NCBI RefSeq assembly: GCF_024198215.1
Contig: NZ_JAKCFA010000013.1
Coordinates: 1 to 64,000 of the forward strand
From: Myxococcus qinghaiensis
Lineage (GTDB): Bacteria; Myxococcota; Myxococcia; Myxococcales; Myxococcaceae
Length of the DNA stretch: 64,000 nucleotides
Direction of reading: 5' to 3'
Within the stretch, counting starts at the first letter, position 1. Each line of letters opens with the position of its first letter. A program made the position numbers and the translations under genes. Shown in pieces: positions 50,386 through 58,897 of the stretch. The notes under the pieces were generated by a model that did not search any database, was not told the DNA's origin, and saw nothing but the letters and a program-made list of their open reading frames with translations.

Positions 50386-51810
50386 ATGGGCTGGTACTCA
50401 AGCCGCGTCTCGGAACTCAACGAACGACTGACCCGCGCCTCCGAGGGCGCCGCCGACCCGGTGAAGCGCGCCCTGAGCGACGCCATCGTCAAGGTCGGCA
50501 ACGTGGCCGACCAGGCTCTCTCGGCCATGCTCGATGCCAGCGAGCGCACCAGCGCCGGCAATCTGGGGACTCAGCGCAAGTGGCAGGAGCGCTGCGCCAC
50601 GGCCACGGCCGACATCAGCCGCGCCTTTGGCGATGCCGCCCAGGACAACATGCTGTCGCCCTCCCTCCAGCTCTTCTGGTACCAGGCGCTGGAGCACGAG
50701 ATGGCCTTCTTCGACTCCCTGGCCAAGGTGCAGACGCCCCAGCTCCACGACGACCTGCTGGTCCACCAGGACCTGCTCAACAAGATGCTCGGCGAGCTGT
50801 GGGACAAGTGGACCTTCCTGCTGTCCAAGGACGTCGTCTTCGAGAACGACCAGCGCCAGGTGGTGCAGCAAATCTCTCGGATGGCGCAGTCCATCATCGA
50901 CGAGCTCGCTCCGGGAGTGCTCAAGCGCGCCAGCGAGGGCATCTCGCGCGCCACCTCGAAGTCGCTCGGAAAGGCCCTCCAGCTCGATGACAAGCTGCTG
51001 GGTGGCAAGGGCGTGGACATCGCCAAGTACGTCGCCGCGGTGTTCGATGTCGAAATCCCCGACGAAATCAGCCGCGACCTCCTGGACGCCATCCAGGGTG
51101 GCGCCGACGTCTACCAGGTGCAGAAGGGTCACTACCGCAACCTGGTGGCGACCTACCAGAGCCTGGTGCAGGCGGAGAAGGGCAGCGTCCTCTTGCTCTT
51201 CAATTCGACCCGGGCGGAGGTCGACGCGTACTACTCCAAGAATGACTTGGGGAAGGCCAGAGTCATCCTCGACCAGGCCAAGGGCTACCTCTCCGACTGG
51301 GCCTCACGCGTGCCCAGCTCGGCCCAGAAGAGCGAGGCCTCCACCTTCAAGGACAAGGTCTGCGCGGCCATCGACACCGACTGGAAGCTCACCGAGGAGC
51401 TCGACGGCAAGTTCCGCGACAAGTTCAAGGGCATCTTCATCCAGTCCCTGGGCAACGAGACCATCGAGCAGCTCGCCGAGACCTACCTCTTCCGCCAGCA
51501 CCTGGAGGAGGTCACTCGCAAGGACGCCGCCGGCAAGCTCAAGGCCCTGCCGGCCAACATCCAGAGCGAGGTCGACAGCGCACTCGACAAGGGCCTGCGC
51601 CCCATCGACGACCTGGTCAACCGCGTCCCGGAGGAGGTGCGCGAGCTGGCGCGCCTGGGGAACGAGCGGTTCAAGGCGCACGTGCGCGCCAGGCTCAAGG
51701 AGCGCATCCAGGCGATTCTCCCGGCCATCCTCGAGCTGGCCGCGCTCTGGGACCCCAGCAACCTCTCGCGGGACTTCAGCCGCGAGGAGTTGGAGAAGAC
51801 CCTGCGCTGA
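50386..51810 (+). CDS. Helical protein of unknown function, partner of the PDZ-like protein
   Basis: This 474-residue protein is largely alpha-helical and coiled, lysine- and glutamate-rich, without signal or membrane segments. The ATG at 50386 follows AAGGAGAAG, 10 bases after the PDZ-like gene. The last 41 codons are almost repeated at 57557-57679, about 93 percent identical, which suggests a repeated family in this genome. No family name can be given. Confidence 0.72.
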   Translation: MGWYSSRVSELNERLTRASEGAADPVKRALSDAIVKVGNVADQALSAMLDASERTSAGNLGTQRKWQERCATATADISRAFGDAAQDNMLSPSLQLFWYQALEHEMAFFDSLAKVQTPQLHDDLLVHQDLLNKMLGELWDKWTFLLSKDVVFENDQRQVVQQISRMAQSIIDELAPGVLKRASEGISRATSKSLGKALQLDDKLLGGKGVDIAKYVAAVFDVEIPDEISRDLLDAIQGGADVYQVQKGHYRNLVATYQSLVQAEKGSVLLLFNSTRAEVDAYYSKNDLGKARVILDQAKGYLSDWASRVPSSAQKSEASTFKDKVCAAIDTDWKLTEELDGKFRDKFKGIFIQSLGNETIEQLAETYLFRQHLEEVTRKDAAGKLKALPANIQSEVDSALDKGLRPIDDLVNRVPEEVRELARLGNERFKAHVRARLKERIQAILPAILELAALWDPSNLSRDFSREELEKTLR

Positions 51811-51943
51811 AGTGGACCGCGGACTCCTCCCCGCGGAGCCTGTCAACGCGAGTGGGACAGGAGCCGGGCGCCGCGGACCTCGACCGCTGAGACGGCTCCA
51901 GCCAGGCCCCTGTCTTTCTTCGACGGACAGTGGATTCGAACGC

Positions 51944-51977
51944 GCGCGCCTCCTCGGTGATGGGCCGGGAGGCGCGC
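51944..51977. terminator. Bidirectional hairpin between convergent genes
   Basis: A 10-bp perfect stem, gcgcgcctcc at 51944-51953 with 51968-51977, has a 14-base loop. It stands between the helical-protein gene and the opposing metalloprotease gene and likely terminates both. Confidence 0.58.
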
Positions 51978-52004
51978 TTGGGTCCAACCGGCGTTCACCC
52001 GCCT

Positions 52005-53270
52005 TCAGTACGGATAGAGCTCCGCCGCCGCCTGCGCGTCGCAAGTCGTGGTGGTGGCCGCGCACTGGGTGGGGCTCGAGTACATGATGGAGTTGCAGTT
52101 CCCATGGTGGGCCAAGCCGAGGCTGTGCCCGACCTCATGGATGGAGACGGTCTTCGCGTAGTGCGCACCCGAGTGGTACGAGTTGTTCAACTGGAGGGTG
52201 CTCCGGGTCATGCAGGCGCCCGACCAGGAGTTCGTCGCGTACCCGGCCCAGCCAGTGGCGCCGTACCAGGCCTCGTACACCATGACGTCCGAGGCGCCGC
52301 TGGCGCGCCAGTGGAGATAGAGGCTGTTGCTGATGCTCGTGTACATCCACGCGTTCATGGCATCTCCGACAGGCCAACGCGTGCTCGTGTAGTCCGTGAA
52401 GGTGATGTTCGCGGGCCTCCGGCACCACCTGTAACCGAAGCTCACGAGCCCGCACCAGTTCTGGGCGGTCACCGTGCCGGGGTCCGGCTTGAAGGTCTCC
52501 ACGTGCGTGTCGGGTCCCAGGTACTGGACGCTGCGAGCGCGGGCCTCGACCCGTGCGAACAGCGCGTCGACCGGCCCGCCCTGCGCGAGGCCGTCCTGCA
52601 CCAGGACCCGTCCCAGCGGCCCGCCAGTCACTGAGTAGAGCTCCGTCCTGGCGCTCGCGGCCACGGGCTTGTCGCCTCCCTGCGGCGTGAGGAAGTACAC
52701 CGCCCGCTCCCCCATTTTCGGCAGCGGGTTGTCGGCCGGCGCGAGCATGCACCCATCAGAGAGCAGGCCGCCGGGGAACACGACGTCCACGGTGGCGCCC
52801 TGGGCGACCACGCCGCCCGAGGCGCTCTTGAGGCCCGCCGAGGCGCGCGCGATGTCGTCGATCCGCACGGTCGCGATGACCACCGGCAAATCGCTGTAGG
52901 CGCCGCTCGCCTCGCCGGTGGGCTGCCCCTCCACCTTGGATTGCGCGTGGGCGCGCATGACGTCGAAACGCGTGGACTCCACCTGGCCGCGGACAACCAA
53001 CGCGGAGTGGTCGGTCAGGTCTTCAATCGAGCCCTCCTCACGGACCCAGTCCATCACGAGCGAATGCTCCGTTCCTTCAACGTGCGTGTGGGAGGGAGGG
53101 GGCGTGCCGGGCACCCACGCCGTCACCTGCACGTCCTCCTGAACGGGCGGGGCGGGTTCCTCGACCCCGTCGTTGGTGCACCCCAGCGCACCCAGGAGCG
53201 CCAGGGGCAACAGCCAGGAACGTTTGTGCCGCATCGTCATCGCCGTCTTCTTGAGGCTGGTTTCGCGCAT
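52005..53270 (-). CDS. Matrixin-like zinc metalloprotease lipoprotein
   Basis: This 421-residue protein has a lipobox (LLGALGC, C31). Its C-terminal domain carries HExxHxxGxxH at 378-388 (HEVGHSLGLAH) and a Met-turn in SIMYSSP (M396), typical of M10/M12-like metzincins. The N-terminal half (about 60-250) is a separate beta-rich region, possibly a propeptide or binding domain. The ATG at 53270 follows GGAGGAG; the track's upstream start is unlikely. It is a second cell-surface metalloprotease, alongside the one at 9.3 kb. Confidence 0.88.
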   Translation of the reverse strand: MRETSLKKTAMTMRHKRSWLLPLALLGALGCTNDGVEEPAPPVQEDVQVTAWVPGTPPPSHTHVEGTEHSLVMDWVREEGSIEDLTDHSALVVRGQVESTRFDVMRAHAQSKVEGQPTGEASGAYSDLPVVIATVRIDDIARASAGLKSASGGVVAQGATVDVVFPGGLLSDGCMLAPADNPLPKMGERAVYFLTPQGGDKPVAASARTELYSVTGGPLGRVLVQDGLAQGGPVDALFARVEARARSVQYLGPDTHVETFKPDPGTVTAQNWCGLVSFGYRWCRRPANITFTDYTSTRWPVGDAMNAWMYTSISNSLYLHWRASGASDVMVYEAWYGATGWAGYATNSWSGACMTRSTLQLNNSYHSGAHYAKTVSIHEVGHSLGLAHHGNCNSIMYSSPTQCAATTTTCDAQAAAELYPY

Positions 53271-53371
53271 GCGCTCTCCTCCGGGTTGGGACACGCCTGA
53301 AGGACGGGGACACGGGACGCTCGTCTCATGAGAAACAAGAAAAACCGTCAAGTATGGCTATGACGGAAAAG

Positions 53372-54250
53372 TCAGTCAGCCATGAACTCGCGAAGGCTGA
53401 CGTCGAGCTGGCTGCGCACCAGGCGCAGCATGCTGTCCAACTCGTCGGGAGTCAGCCTCAGCCGCGCCGTCAGCTCCTCGCGGGTCAGTTCCATCAGCCG
53501 CGCGCGCGCGCGGGCAATCCAGCGTGCCACGGTGGAGCGAGGCGCCTGATACGTGGCGCTCACGGCGTCCATGGCCATTCCATGCACGTGGTGCAACCGC
53601 AGCAGGTTGCGCTCCTGGGCCTCCAGACGACCCAGCGCGGCGCGAAGGGCCACGCGAAAGTCCTCCTGATGCCGCTCACGGATGAAGGCCAGCTCGGGGT
53701 CCGCGCCCAGCCGCTCCGCGAGCGCCACCGGGGCCCGCTTCAGCAGCTCGCGCGGCGCGGCGCGCTGCTGGTCGATGTGGAGCCGCAGCGCCACCGCCCG
53801 CACCCATTGCCCGAGCGGACCGCGCCCGGAGTAGGAGGCCAGCTTCGGTGGTGCGCCATTCACCGGGACCAGCAGCCGCTGGCGCAACGCCTGCCGCAGT
53901 TCGTCCACGAGGGTGGGCGCCTTCCCTGGCAGCCATGTCCCCACCTGGGACAGCACGTGCGAGTCGAGCGCCTCGTGCGCCCTCGCATCCCCGCGCGCGC
54001 AGGCGAAGGCGAGGAAGACATCCGCCGCGTGCAGGCTCGCGAACACGTCGTGGGCCGCTCCCGTGGAGGGGAGCCGTTGCGCCACGTGCGCCACGAAGGA
54101 CTCCGCGTCCATGCGCACCTCCGGCCACGCCTCGCGTGCCTCCCGCACCAGTGCATCAAGGGCCTCCTCCAGGCCGGGAAGTGCCCTCAGCGCCGGGACG
54201 AGCGCGTGCGGCGCCCGGGACAGGAAGGCTTCGGTCAGCGCGGACGTCAC
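53372..54250 (-). CDS. Gmx1-like (TIGR03001) sigma-70 family factor
   Basis: This 292-residue sigma-70-like protein has region 2 (ASYSGRGPLGQWVRAVALRLHIDQQRA) and region 4 (EERNLLRLHH-like QERNLLRLHHVHGMAMDAVS, then STVARWIARARARLM), with a long N-terminal helical extension and a C-terminal tail. It resembles the TIGR03001 group known from Gemmata and myxobacteria. The GTG at 54250 overlaps the stop of the zinc-finger kinase gene, so translation is coupled. The kinase may regulate this factor directly. Confidence 0.8.
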   Translation of the reverse strand: MTSALTEAFLSRAPHALVPALRALPGLEEALDALVREAREAWPEVRMDAESFVAHVAQRLPSTGAAHDVFASLHAADVFLAFACARGDARAHEALDSHVLSQVGTWLPGKAPTLVDELRQALRQRLLVPVNGAPPKLASYSGRGPLGQWVRAVALRLHIDQQRAAPRELLKRAPVALAERLGADPELAFIRERHQEDFRVALRAALGRLEAQERNLLRLHHVHGMAMDAVSATYQAPRSTVARWIARARARLMELTREELTARLRLTPDELDSMLRLVRSQLDVSLREFMAD

Positions 54251-57200
54251 GGAGCGCCTCCACCGACACTCTCGCCCGCGCGGGTGGGAGCCAGACGGGG
54301 CGCCTTGGCCGAGGGGGCGTCGTGGGTGGCCAGCCAGGAGCGCACCGCGCGCGCGCGAGGAGCGTGGATGGGCGCGCTTCGCGCATAGGCCTTCTGGGCC
54401 TCTCGCGCCAGGGCGAGCGCCCGGGGCCGCTCCTCGCGTGACGGCCAGAGGACCCGGGCGAGCGCGAAGTTCGCCCGGGCCGACTCGGCCGGGGCCAGCT
54501 CCACCTTCTTGGCGAGCGCGACCGCCCGCTCCAGCGGCTCACGGGCTTCACGCAGCCGGCCGCCCTCCAGCAGCGCCTCGCCCAGCAGCCCGAGCGTCTG
54601 CGCCACCCGGGGGTGTTCCGCTCCGAGCGCCTTCTCGCGCACCGCCAGCGACCGCCGCAGGTGAACGAGCGCCGGGCGCACCCTGCGCAGGCACAGCTCC
54701 ACGTGCCCCAGGTTGTAGAGCGCGCTGGCCACCTTCGGGTGGTCGGGGCCGAGCGTGGCCTCCCACAGCGCGTGCGCCTCGCCGAAGAGGGCACGTGCAT
54801 CCTCCAGGCGGCCCGCGTCCATCGCCACTGAACCCAGGTTGTTGCGCGACAGGGCCACGTCCGGGTGCCGGGGCCCCAGCCGCGCCTCCTGGATTTCGAG
54901 CGCCGTTCGGTAGGCCGCCTCCGCCTGCGCGAGCTGACCCAGGTCTGCCCGTGCATTGCCCAGGCTCAGCAACACGGTCGCCACCCGCAGCTGCTCGCTC
55001 TCCTCGCCCTTGCGCAGGCTGGCCAGGGCGCGCTCGTAGTGGGGAATCGCCTCCCCCAACTGCCCCCGTCGCGCGAGCGCGTCGCCCAGGTTCACGCGGA
55101 TCATGCTGGTGTTGGAGTGCTCCACGCCAAAGACGCGCTCGCTGTGGTCGAGCGCCTCGCCATGGCGCGCCACCGCCTCGCTCACCTTCCCCTGGAGCCG
55201 AAGCGCGGTGGCCACGTTGTTGAGGAGCACCGCGCCTAGCGGGTGCTCGCGGCCGTACACCGCCACGACGAGCGCCAGGGCGCGCGCATGGTGCTGCTCC
55301 GCCTCCGCGTGGCGCCCCAGCGCGTTGAGTGCCACACCCATGCCGGTCAGGACATCCGCGAGCGCCACATCCCGAGGCCCGCGCGCCCGCTCCAGGAGGG
55401 CCAGGGCCTTGCTGGCGTCCGTGAGCGCGCGCGCGTAATCGCCCTGCCGGTAACCGAGGCTGCTGAGGACGCGGTGCAGCTCCGCGGCCACCTCCAGGGA
55501 GGCTTCGGGGCCCAACCGCTCCAGCGCGGCCTCCGCCATGCGCGCGGTGCGCTGGGCCTCCTTGACCAGCCCCATGCCCTGGACTTCCGTATACAGGAGG
55601 CGATTCCACGCGCGCGCGGCCGCCTCGTCATCGTGCCCTGCCTCCGCTACGCGCACCGCTTCCTCCAGCGCCTCACGCGCGGCGGCGAAGCTCCCGGCGG
55701 TGCCTCGCAGCTCGCCCAGCAGGAGGAGGGCTCCCGCCAGCGTGGGCCGGTGCCCCAGCCCTCGCAGGTCCCCCACCACCGCTTCCAGCCGGGGCAGCAC
55801 GCGTTCATGGAATCCGGCCGCGCCCTGCACGCGCAGCCCGTCCAACTCCTGGCGCAGGCGCGCCAGCTCCCGCCGGGCCTCGGGGGACTCTGGCAGCGGG
55901 TCCACGCGGGCGAGCGCGTCCCGGTTCTCGCACGCGGCCAGGGAGGGGAGCTGCCGCGCGGCCTCGGGCGCCCGCGTGAGCGCCTCTCGCTCGCCCCGCT
56001 CCAGCAGCTCCACCAACACCCGCAGCGCCTGGCGCCGGCCATCCAGGCACGCGGCGCGCAGGTCCATGAGCCGCTCGGACTGCGCCTGCCGCACACGCGT
56101 GTCCACGCACGACTGTCGCTCCTGGGTCACCAGCGCCTGGGCATAGGCGTCGAGCGCCCGCGTGGTGGACTCGAAGGCGTCCCCCGGCACCGGCGGCCCG
56201 CCCTGTCTGAAGCGCTGCTCCAGCCGGACCCGGTGCGCCTCGCCCCAGGTGTCCTCCAGCCGGCCCTCGAAGCCGGTGCACGCCCGCGCGGCGTCACCTC
56301 GTGCCAGGCCGAAGCCCGCGGCGGCGCTGGCCGCCACGCCCGTGGCCAGCGCCGCCGCGACCCAGCGCCAGCGCCGCGAGCGCGCGCCGGACTCGAGCCG
56401 GGCGAGGAGCGCGACCATGGAGGGGTGGCGCGAGGACGGCTCGGCGGCAAGGCCCCGCAGGACGGCGTGGCGCACGGCGCCGGGCACGCGCGAGCCGCGG
56501 GGCGGCGGTGCCACTCGCGCCTCACGCAGGGCCTGGGCGTGCTCGCGCGTCGTTGCTCCCGCGAAGGGCCGGTGGCCGAAGAGGGCTTCGTACAGCGCGA
56601 CGCAGAAGCTGAACTGGTCGCTGCGGGCGTCCGCGCGCAGGCCTTGCCACTGCTCTGGGGACATGTACGCGGGCGTGCCCCGCCGGACGCCGGTTCGGGT
56701 GTCGGCTTGCGTCGTCGTCAGGGGCTGCCTGGCGGAGTCCTCTTCGGCCCACGGCTCCCGTGGCGTCAGGAGGATGGGCTCCGCGCGGGCAAGGCCGAAG
56801 TCGGTGACACGCACCTGGCCGTCGTCCCCCAGCAGCACGTTGTCCGGCTTGAAGTCGCGGTGCACCAACCCCACTGCGTGCGCGGCGGCCAGCCCCTGTC
56901 CCGCCAGGAGGAAGCGCGAGAGCACCTCGTGCCACGGCCGTGGTAGCTCCGCCAGCCAGTGGCGCAGCGTCCGCCCCCGCACCAGCTCCATGGCGAGAAA
57001 GACGGTGTCGCCGTCCAACCCCACGTCATGCACGGTGACGACATTCGGGTGGGACAGCCGGGCCAGGGCCTGCGCCTCCCGCACCAGCCGCCCGCGGGCC
57101 TCCGCGTCCGCCGCCGCCTCGGGCTTCACCAGCTTGAGCGCCACCTCCCGGTCCAGGTCCGGGTCATACGCGGCGAAGATGATTCCCATGCCCCCCTCCC

Positions 57201-57444
57201 CCACGCGGCGCAGCAGCACGTAGCGCCCCACGCGTGCTCCAGGCCCTGGCGGACCTCCCAGCCGAGGCGCCGCCAGGGGCCCCCCGCCTTCCGGGGAGGG
57301 GACTCCGTCTCCCCTGAGGCCCGCCACCACCGCGCAACATGCCGCGCACCCGTCCAGGTGGGTCTCCAGGCGGGCGACGGCATCCGCGGACAGGCGCCCC
57401 TGCTCCCAGTCCAGTAGCTCGTTCTCGTCAGGACACGGAGTCAT
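54247..57444 (-). CDS. Ser/Thr protein kinase with N-terminal zinc finger and TPR tail
   Basis: This 1065-residue protein starts with an anti-sigma-like zinc finger (H29-x3-C33-x2-C36), then a complete eukaryotic-type kinase (GEGGMG loop, K104, HRDFKPDN, DFG in VTDFGLA, SPEQW). A membrane segment (about 350-375, WVAAALATGVAASAAAGFGL) leads to many tetratricopeptide-like repeats (for example HPDVALSRNNLGSVAMDAGRLEDA). ATG at 57444. In related loci such kinases pair with gmx1 sigma factors; here the sigma gene overlaps the stop. Whether the zinc finger binds that sigma factor is inference. Confidence 0.9.
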   Translation of the reverse strand: MTPCPDENELLDWEQGRLSADAVARLETHLDGCAACCAVVAGLRGDGVPSPEGGGPLAAPRLGGPPGPGARVGRYVLLRRVGEGGMGIIFAAYDPDLDREVALKLVKPEAAADAEARGRLVREAQALARLSHPNVVTVHDVGLDGDTVFLAMELVRGRTLRHWLAELPRPWHEVLSRFLLAGQGLAAAHAVGLVHRDFKPDNVLLGDDGQVRVTDFGLARAEPILLTPREPWAEEDSARQPLTTTQADTRTGVRRGTPAYMSPEQWQGLRADARSDQFSFCVALYEALFGHRPFAGATTREHAQALREARVAPPPRGSRVPGAVRHAVLRGLAAEPSSRHPSMVALLARLESGARSRRWRWVAAALATGVAASAAAGFGLARGDAARACTGFEGRLEDTWGEAHRVRLEQRFRQGGPPVPGDAFESTTRALDAYAQALVTQERQSCVDTRVRQAQSERLMDLRAACLDGRRQALRVLVELLERGEREALTRAPEAARQLPSLAACENRDALARVDPLPESPEARRELARLRQELDGLRVQGAAGFHERVLPRLEAVVGDLRGLGHRPTLAGALLLLGELRGTAGSFAAAREALEEAVRVAEAGHDDEAAARAWNRLLYTEVQGMGLVKEAQRTARMAEAALERLGPEASLEVAAELHRVLSSLGYRQGDYARALTDASKALALLERARGPRDVALADVLTGMGVALNALGRHAEAEQHHARALALVVAVYGREHPLGAVLLNNVATALRLQGKVSEAVARHGEALDHSERVFGVEHSNTSMIRVNLGDALARRGQLGEAIPHYERALASLRKGEESEQLRVATVLLSLGNARADLGQLAQAEAAYRTALEIQEARLGPRHPDVALSRNNLGSVAMDAGRLEDARALFGEAHALWEATLGPDHPKVASALYNLGHVELCLRRVRPALVHLRRSLAVREKALGAEHPRVAQTLGLLGEALLEGGRLREAREPLERAVALAKKVELAPAESARANFALARVLWPSREERPRALALAREAQKAYARSAPIHAPRARAVRSWLATHDAPSAKAPRLAPTRAGESVGGGAP

Positions 57445-57679
57445 GAGGAAGTCCGTCAGACCGACCTGGCCGGAAATCTATCCCACCCGAAAAGAGTACG
57501 TCGTCGGTGAGGCGAGCTTCTACCGGGGGCTCCGTCTCCTACGGGGACTCACGCGCGCCAGGCGCGAGGAGCACATCCAGGCGATTCTCCCGGTCATCCT
57601 CGAGCTGGCCGCGCTCTGGGACTCCAGCCACCTCTCGCGGGACTTCAGCCGCGAGGAGTTGGAGAAGGCCGTGCGCTGA
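57443..57679 (+). pseudogene. 3' remnant of a gene related to the 50.4-51.8 kb helical protein
   Basis: Bases 57557-57679 align without gaps to 51688-51810; in the last 120 bases I count 8 differences (about 93 percent identity), including the shared stop. The reading frame is open from an ATG at 57443, but upstream of 57557 it is unrelated. This looks like a leftover 3' end of a gene-family member, or a recombination scar. Its ATG overlaps the start of the kinase gene on the other strand. Confidence 0.75.
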
Positions 57680-57706
57680 AGCAGGCGCGGAATCAGCCAC
57701 CCGCGC

Positions 57707-58744
57707 TCACGGCACCAGCACCAGCTTGCCCACCGTCGTTCCGGACTCCAGCGCCTTGTGCGCCTCCGCGACGGAGTCCAACGGGAACTTCGTCACCTGC
57801 GGCGACACCAGCTTCCCCTCCTCCACCCATGCCAGGAGCCGCGCCATGCTGTCCTCCAGCACGAAGCGCTGCTCGAACAGATACGACAGGTTGAAGGCCA
57901 GCACGCTCGTGTTGTCGTTCGTCAGCGTCAACGGGTCGAAGCGCGGCGTCCTCATCCAATCCCACGCAAGCTTCGCGTAGTTCGGCCGCCCGCCCGTGCG
58001 CGGCAGCATCGAATGAAACCCGTAGATGACCAGCTTCCCCGGTGACGCCAGGTGCCGGTAGCTGTCGCGCAATGTCGACGGCCCGTTCGCGTCCAGCACC
58101 ACCTCGTAGCCCTTCGGTGACGCCGCCTCCGCCGCCTTCCACAAGTCCTCGCGGCTCTTGTCGATGACCACGTCCGCGCCCAGCGCGCGCGCCGCCTCCA
58201 CCTTGTGCGTCCCGCCCACCACGCCCACCATCCGGCACCCGGCGATGCGCCCCAACTGCAACAGCGCGCTGCCCACCCCGCCCGCCGCCGAGTGCACCAG
58301 CACGTTCGTCCCCGGCCTCGGATGCGCCAGCTCGAACAGCGCGTAGTACGCCGTCAGGAACACCGCCGGAAACCCCGCCGCCTGCTCCATCGTCAGCTTC
58401 GACGGCAGCGCGAACACCTGGTGCCGAGGCACCGCCACGTGCGTCGCGTACCCGCCGAACCGCGTCACCCCGAACACCCGCGCTCCGGGCGCCAGGTCCT
58501 CCACCCCGGCGCCCACCGACTGCACCGTGCCCGCGAACTCGAAGCCGGGGGTAATCGGCCACCCCACATACTCCTTCGCGGAGGCGTACAGGCCCATGCG
58601 GATGACGCAGTCCGCATAGTTCACCCCGATGGCCTCGGTGGCCACCACCACCTCCCCTGGCCCAGGTGAAAGCTGATTCAGGTTTTCAAGTCGGAGCTGC
58701 TCGTACCCACCGGCTTTCGGGATGACGACCTTGCGTGCGCTCAT
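57707..58744 (-). CDS. Medium-chain quinone reductase (VAT-1/QOR-like)
   Basis: This 345-residue enzyme has the N-terminal substrate-binding fold (GVNYADCVIRMGLY), the NADPH site (VLVHSAAGGVGSALLQLG) and the closing FPLDSVAEAHKALESG. It lacks the structural zinc cysteines of true alcohol dehydrogenases, as in quinone oxidoreductases and VAT-1-like proteins. The ATG at 58744 follows GGGGAC. It would reduce quinones or other carbonyls with NADPH in the cytoplasm. Confidence 0.9.
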   Translation of the reverse strand: MSARKVVIPKAGGYEQLRLENLNQLSPGPGEVVVATEAIGVNYADCVIRMGLYASAKEYVGWPITPGFEFAGTVQSVGAGVEDLAPGARVFGVTRFGGYATHVAVPRHQVFALPSKLTMEQAAGFPAVFLTAYYALFELAHPRPGTNVLVHSAAGGVGSALLQLGRIAGCRMVGVVGGTHKVEAARALGADVVIDKSREDLWKAAEAASPKGYEVVLDANGPSTLRDSYRHLASPGKLVIYGFHSMLPRTGGRPNYAKLAWDWMRTPRFDPLTLTNDNTSVLAFNLSYLFEQRFVLEDSMARLLAWVEEGKLVSPQVTKFPLDSVAEAHKALESGTTVGKLVLVP

Positions 58745-58897
58745 GTCCCCGTGAGTATCACGCGACGCAGCGCGACAACGTGCGCGCACGTCCACACGGC
58801 GGACGACTCGCGCGCGAGATGTCTCTACACTGTGTCTCGCGCTCGATGACTTTCATTGGTCCGGGCGCGCATCCCCCCACAACAGATGGAGTCCTCC

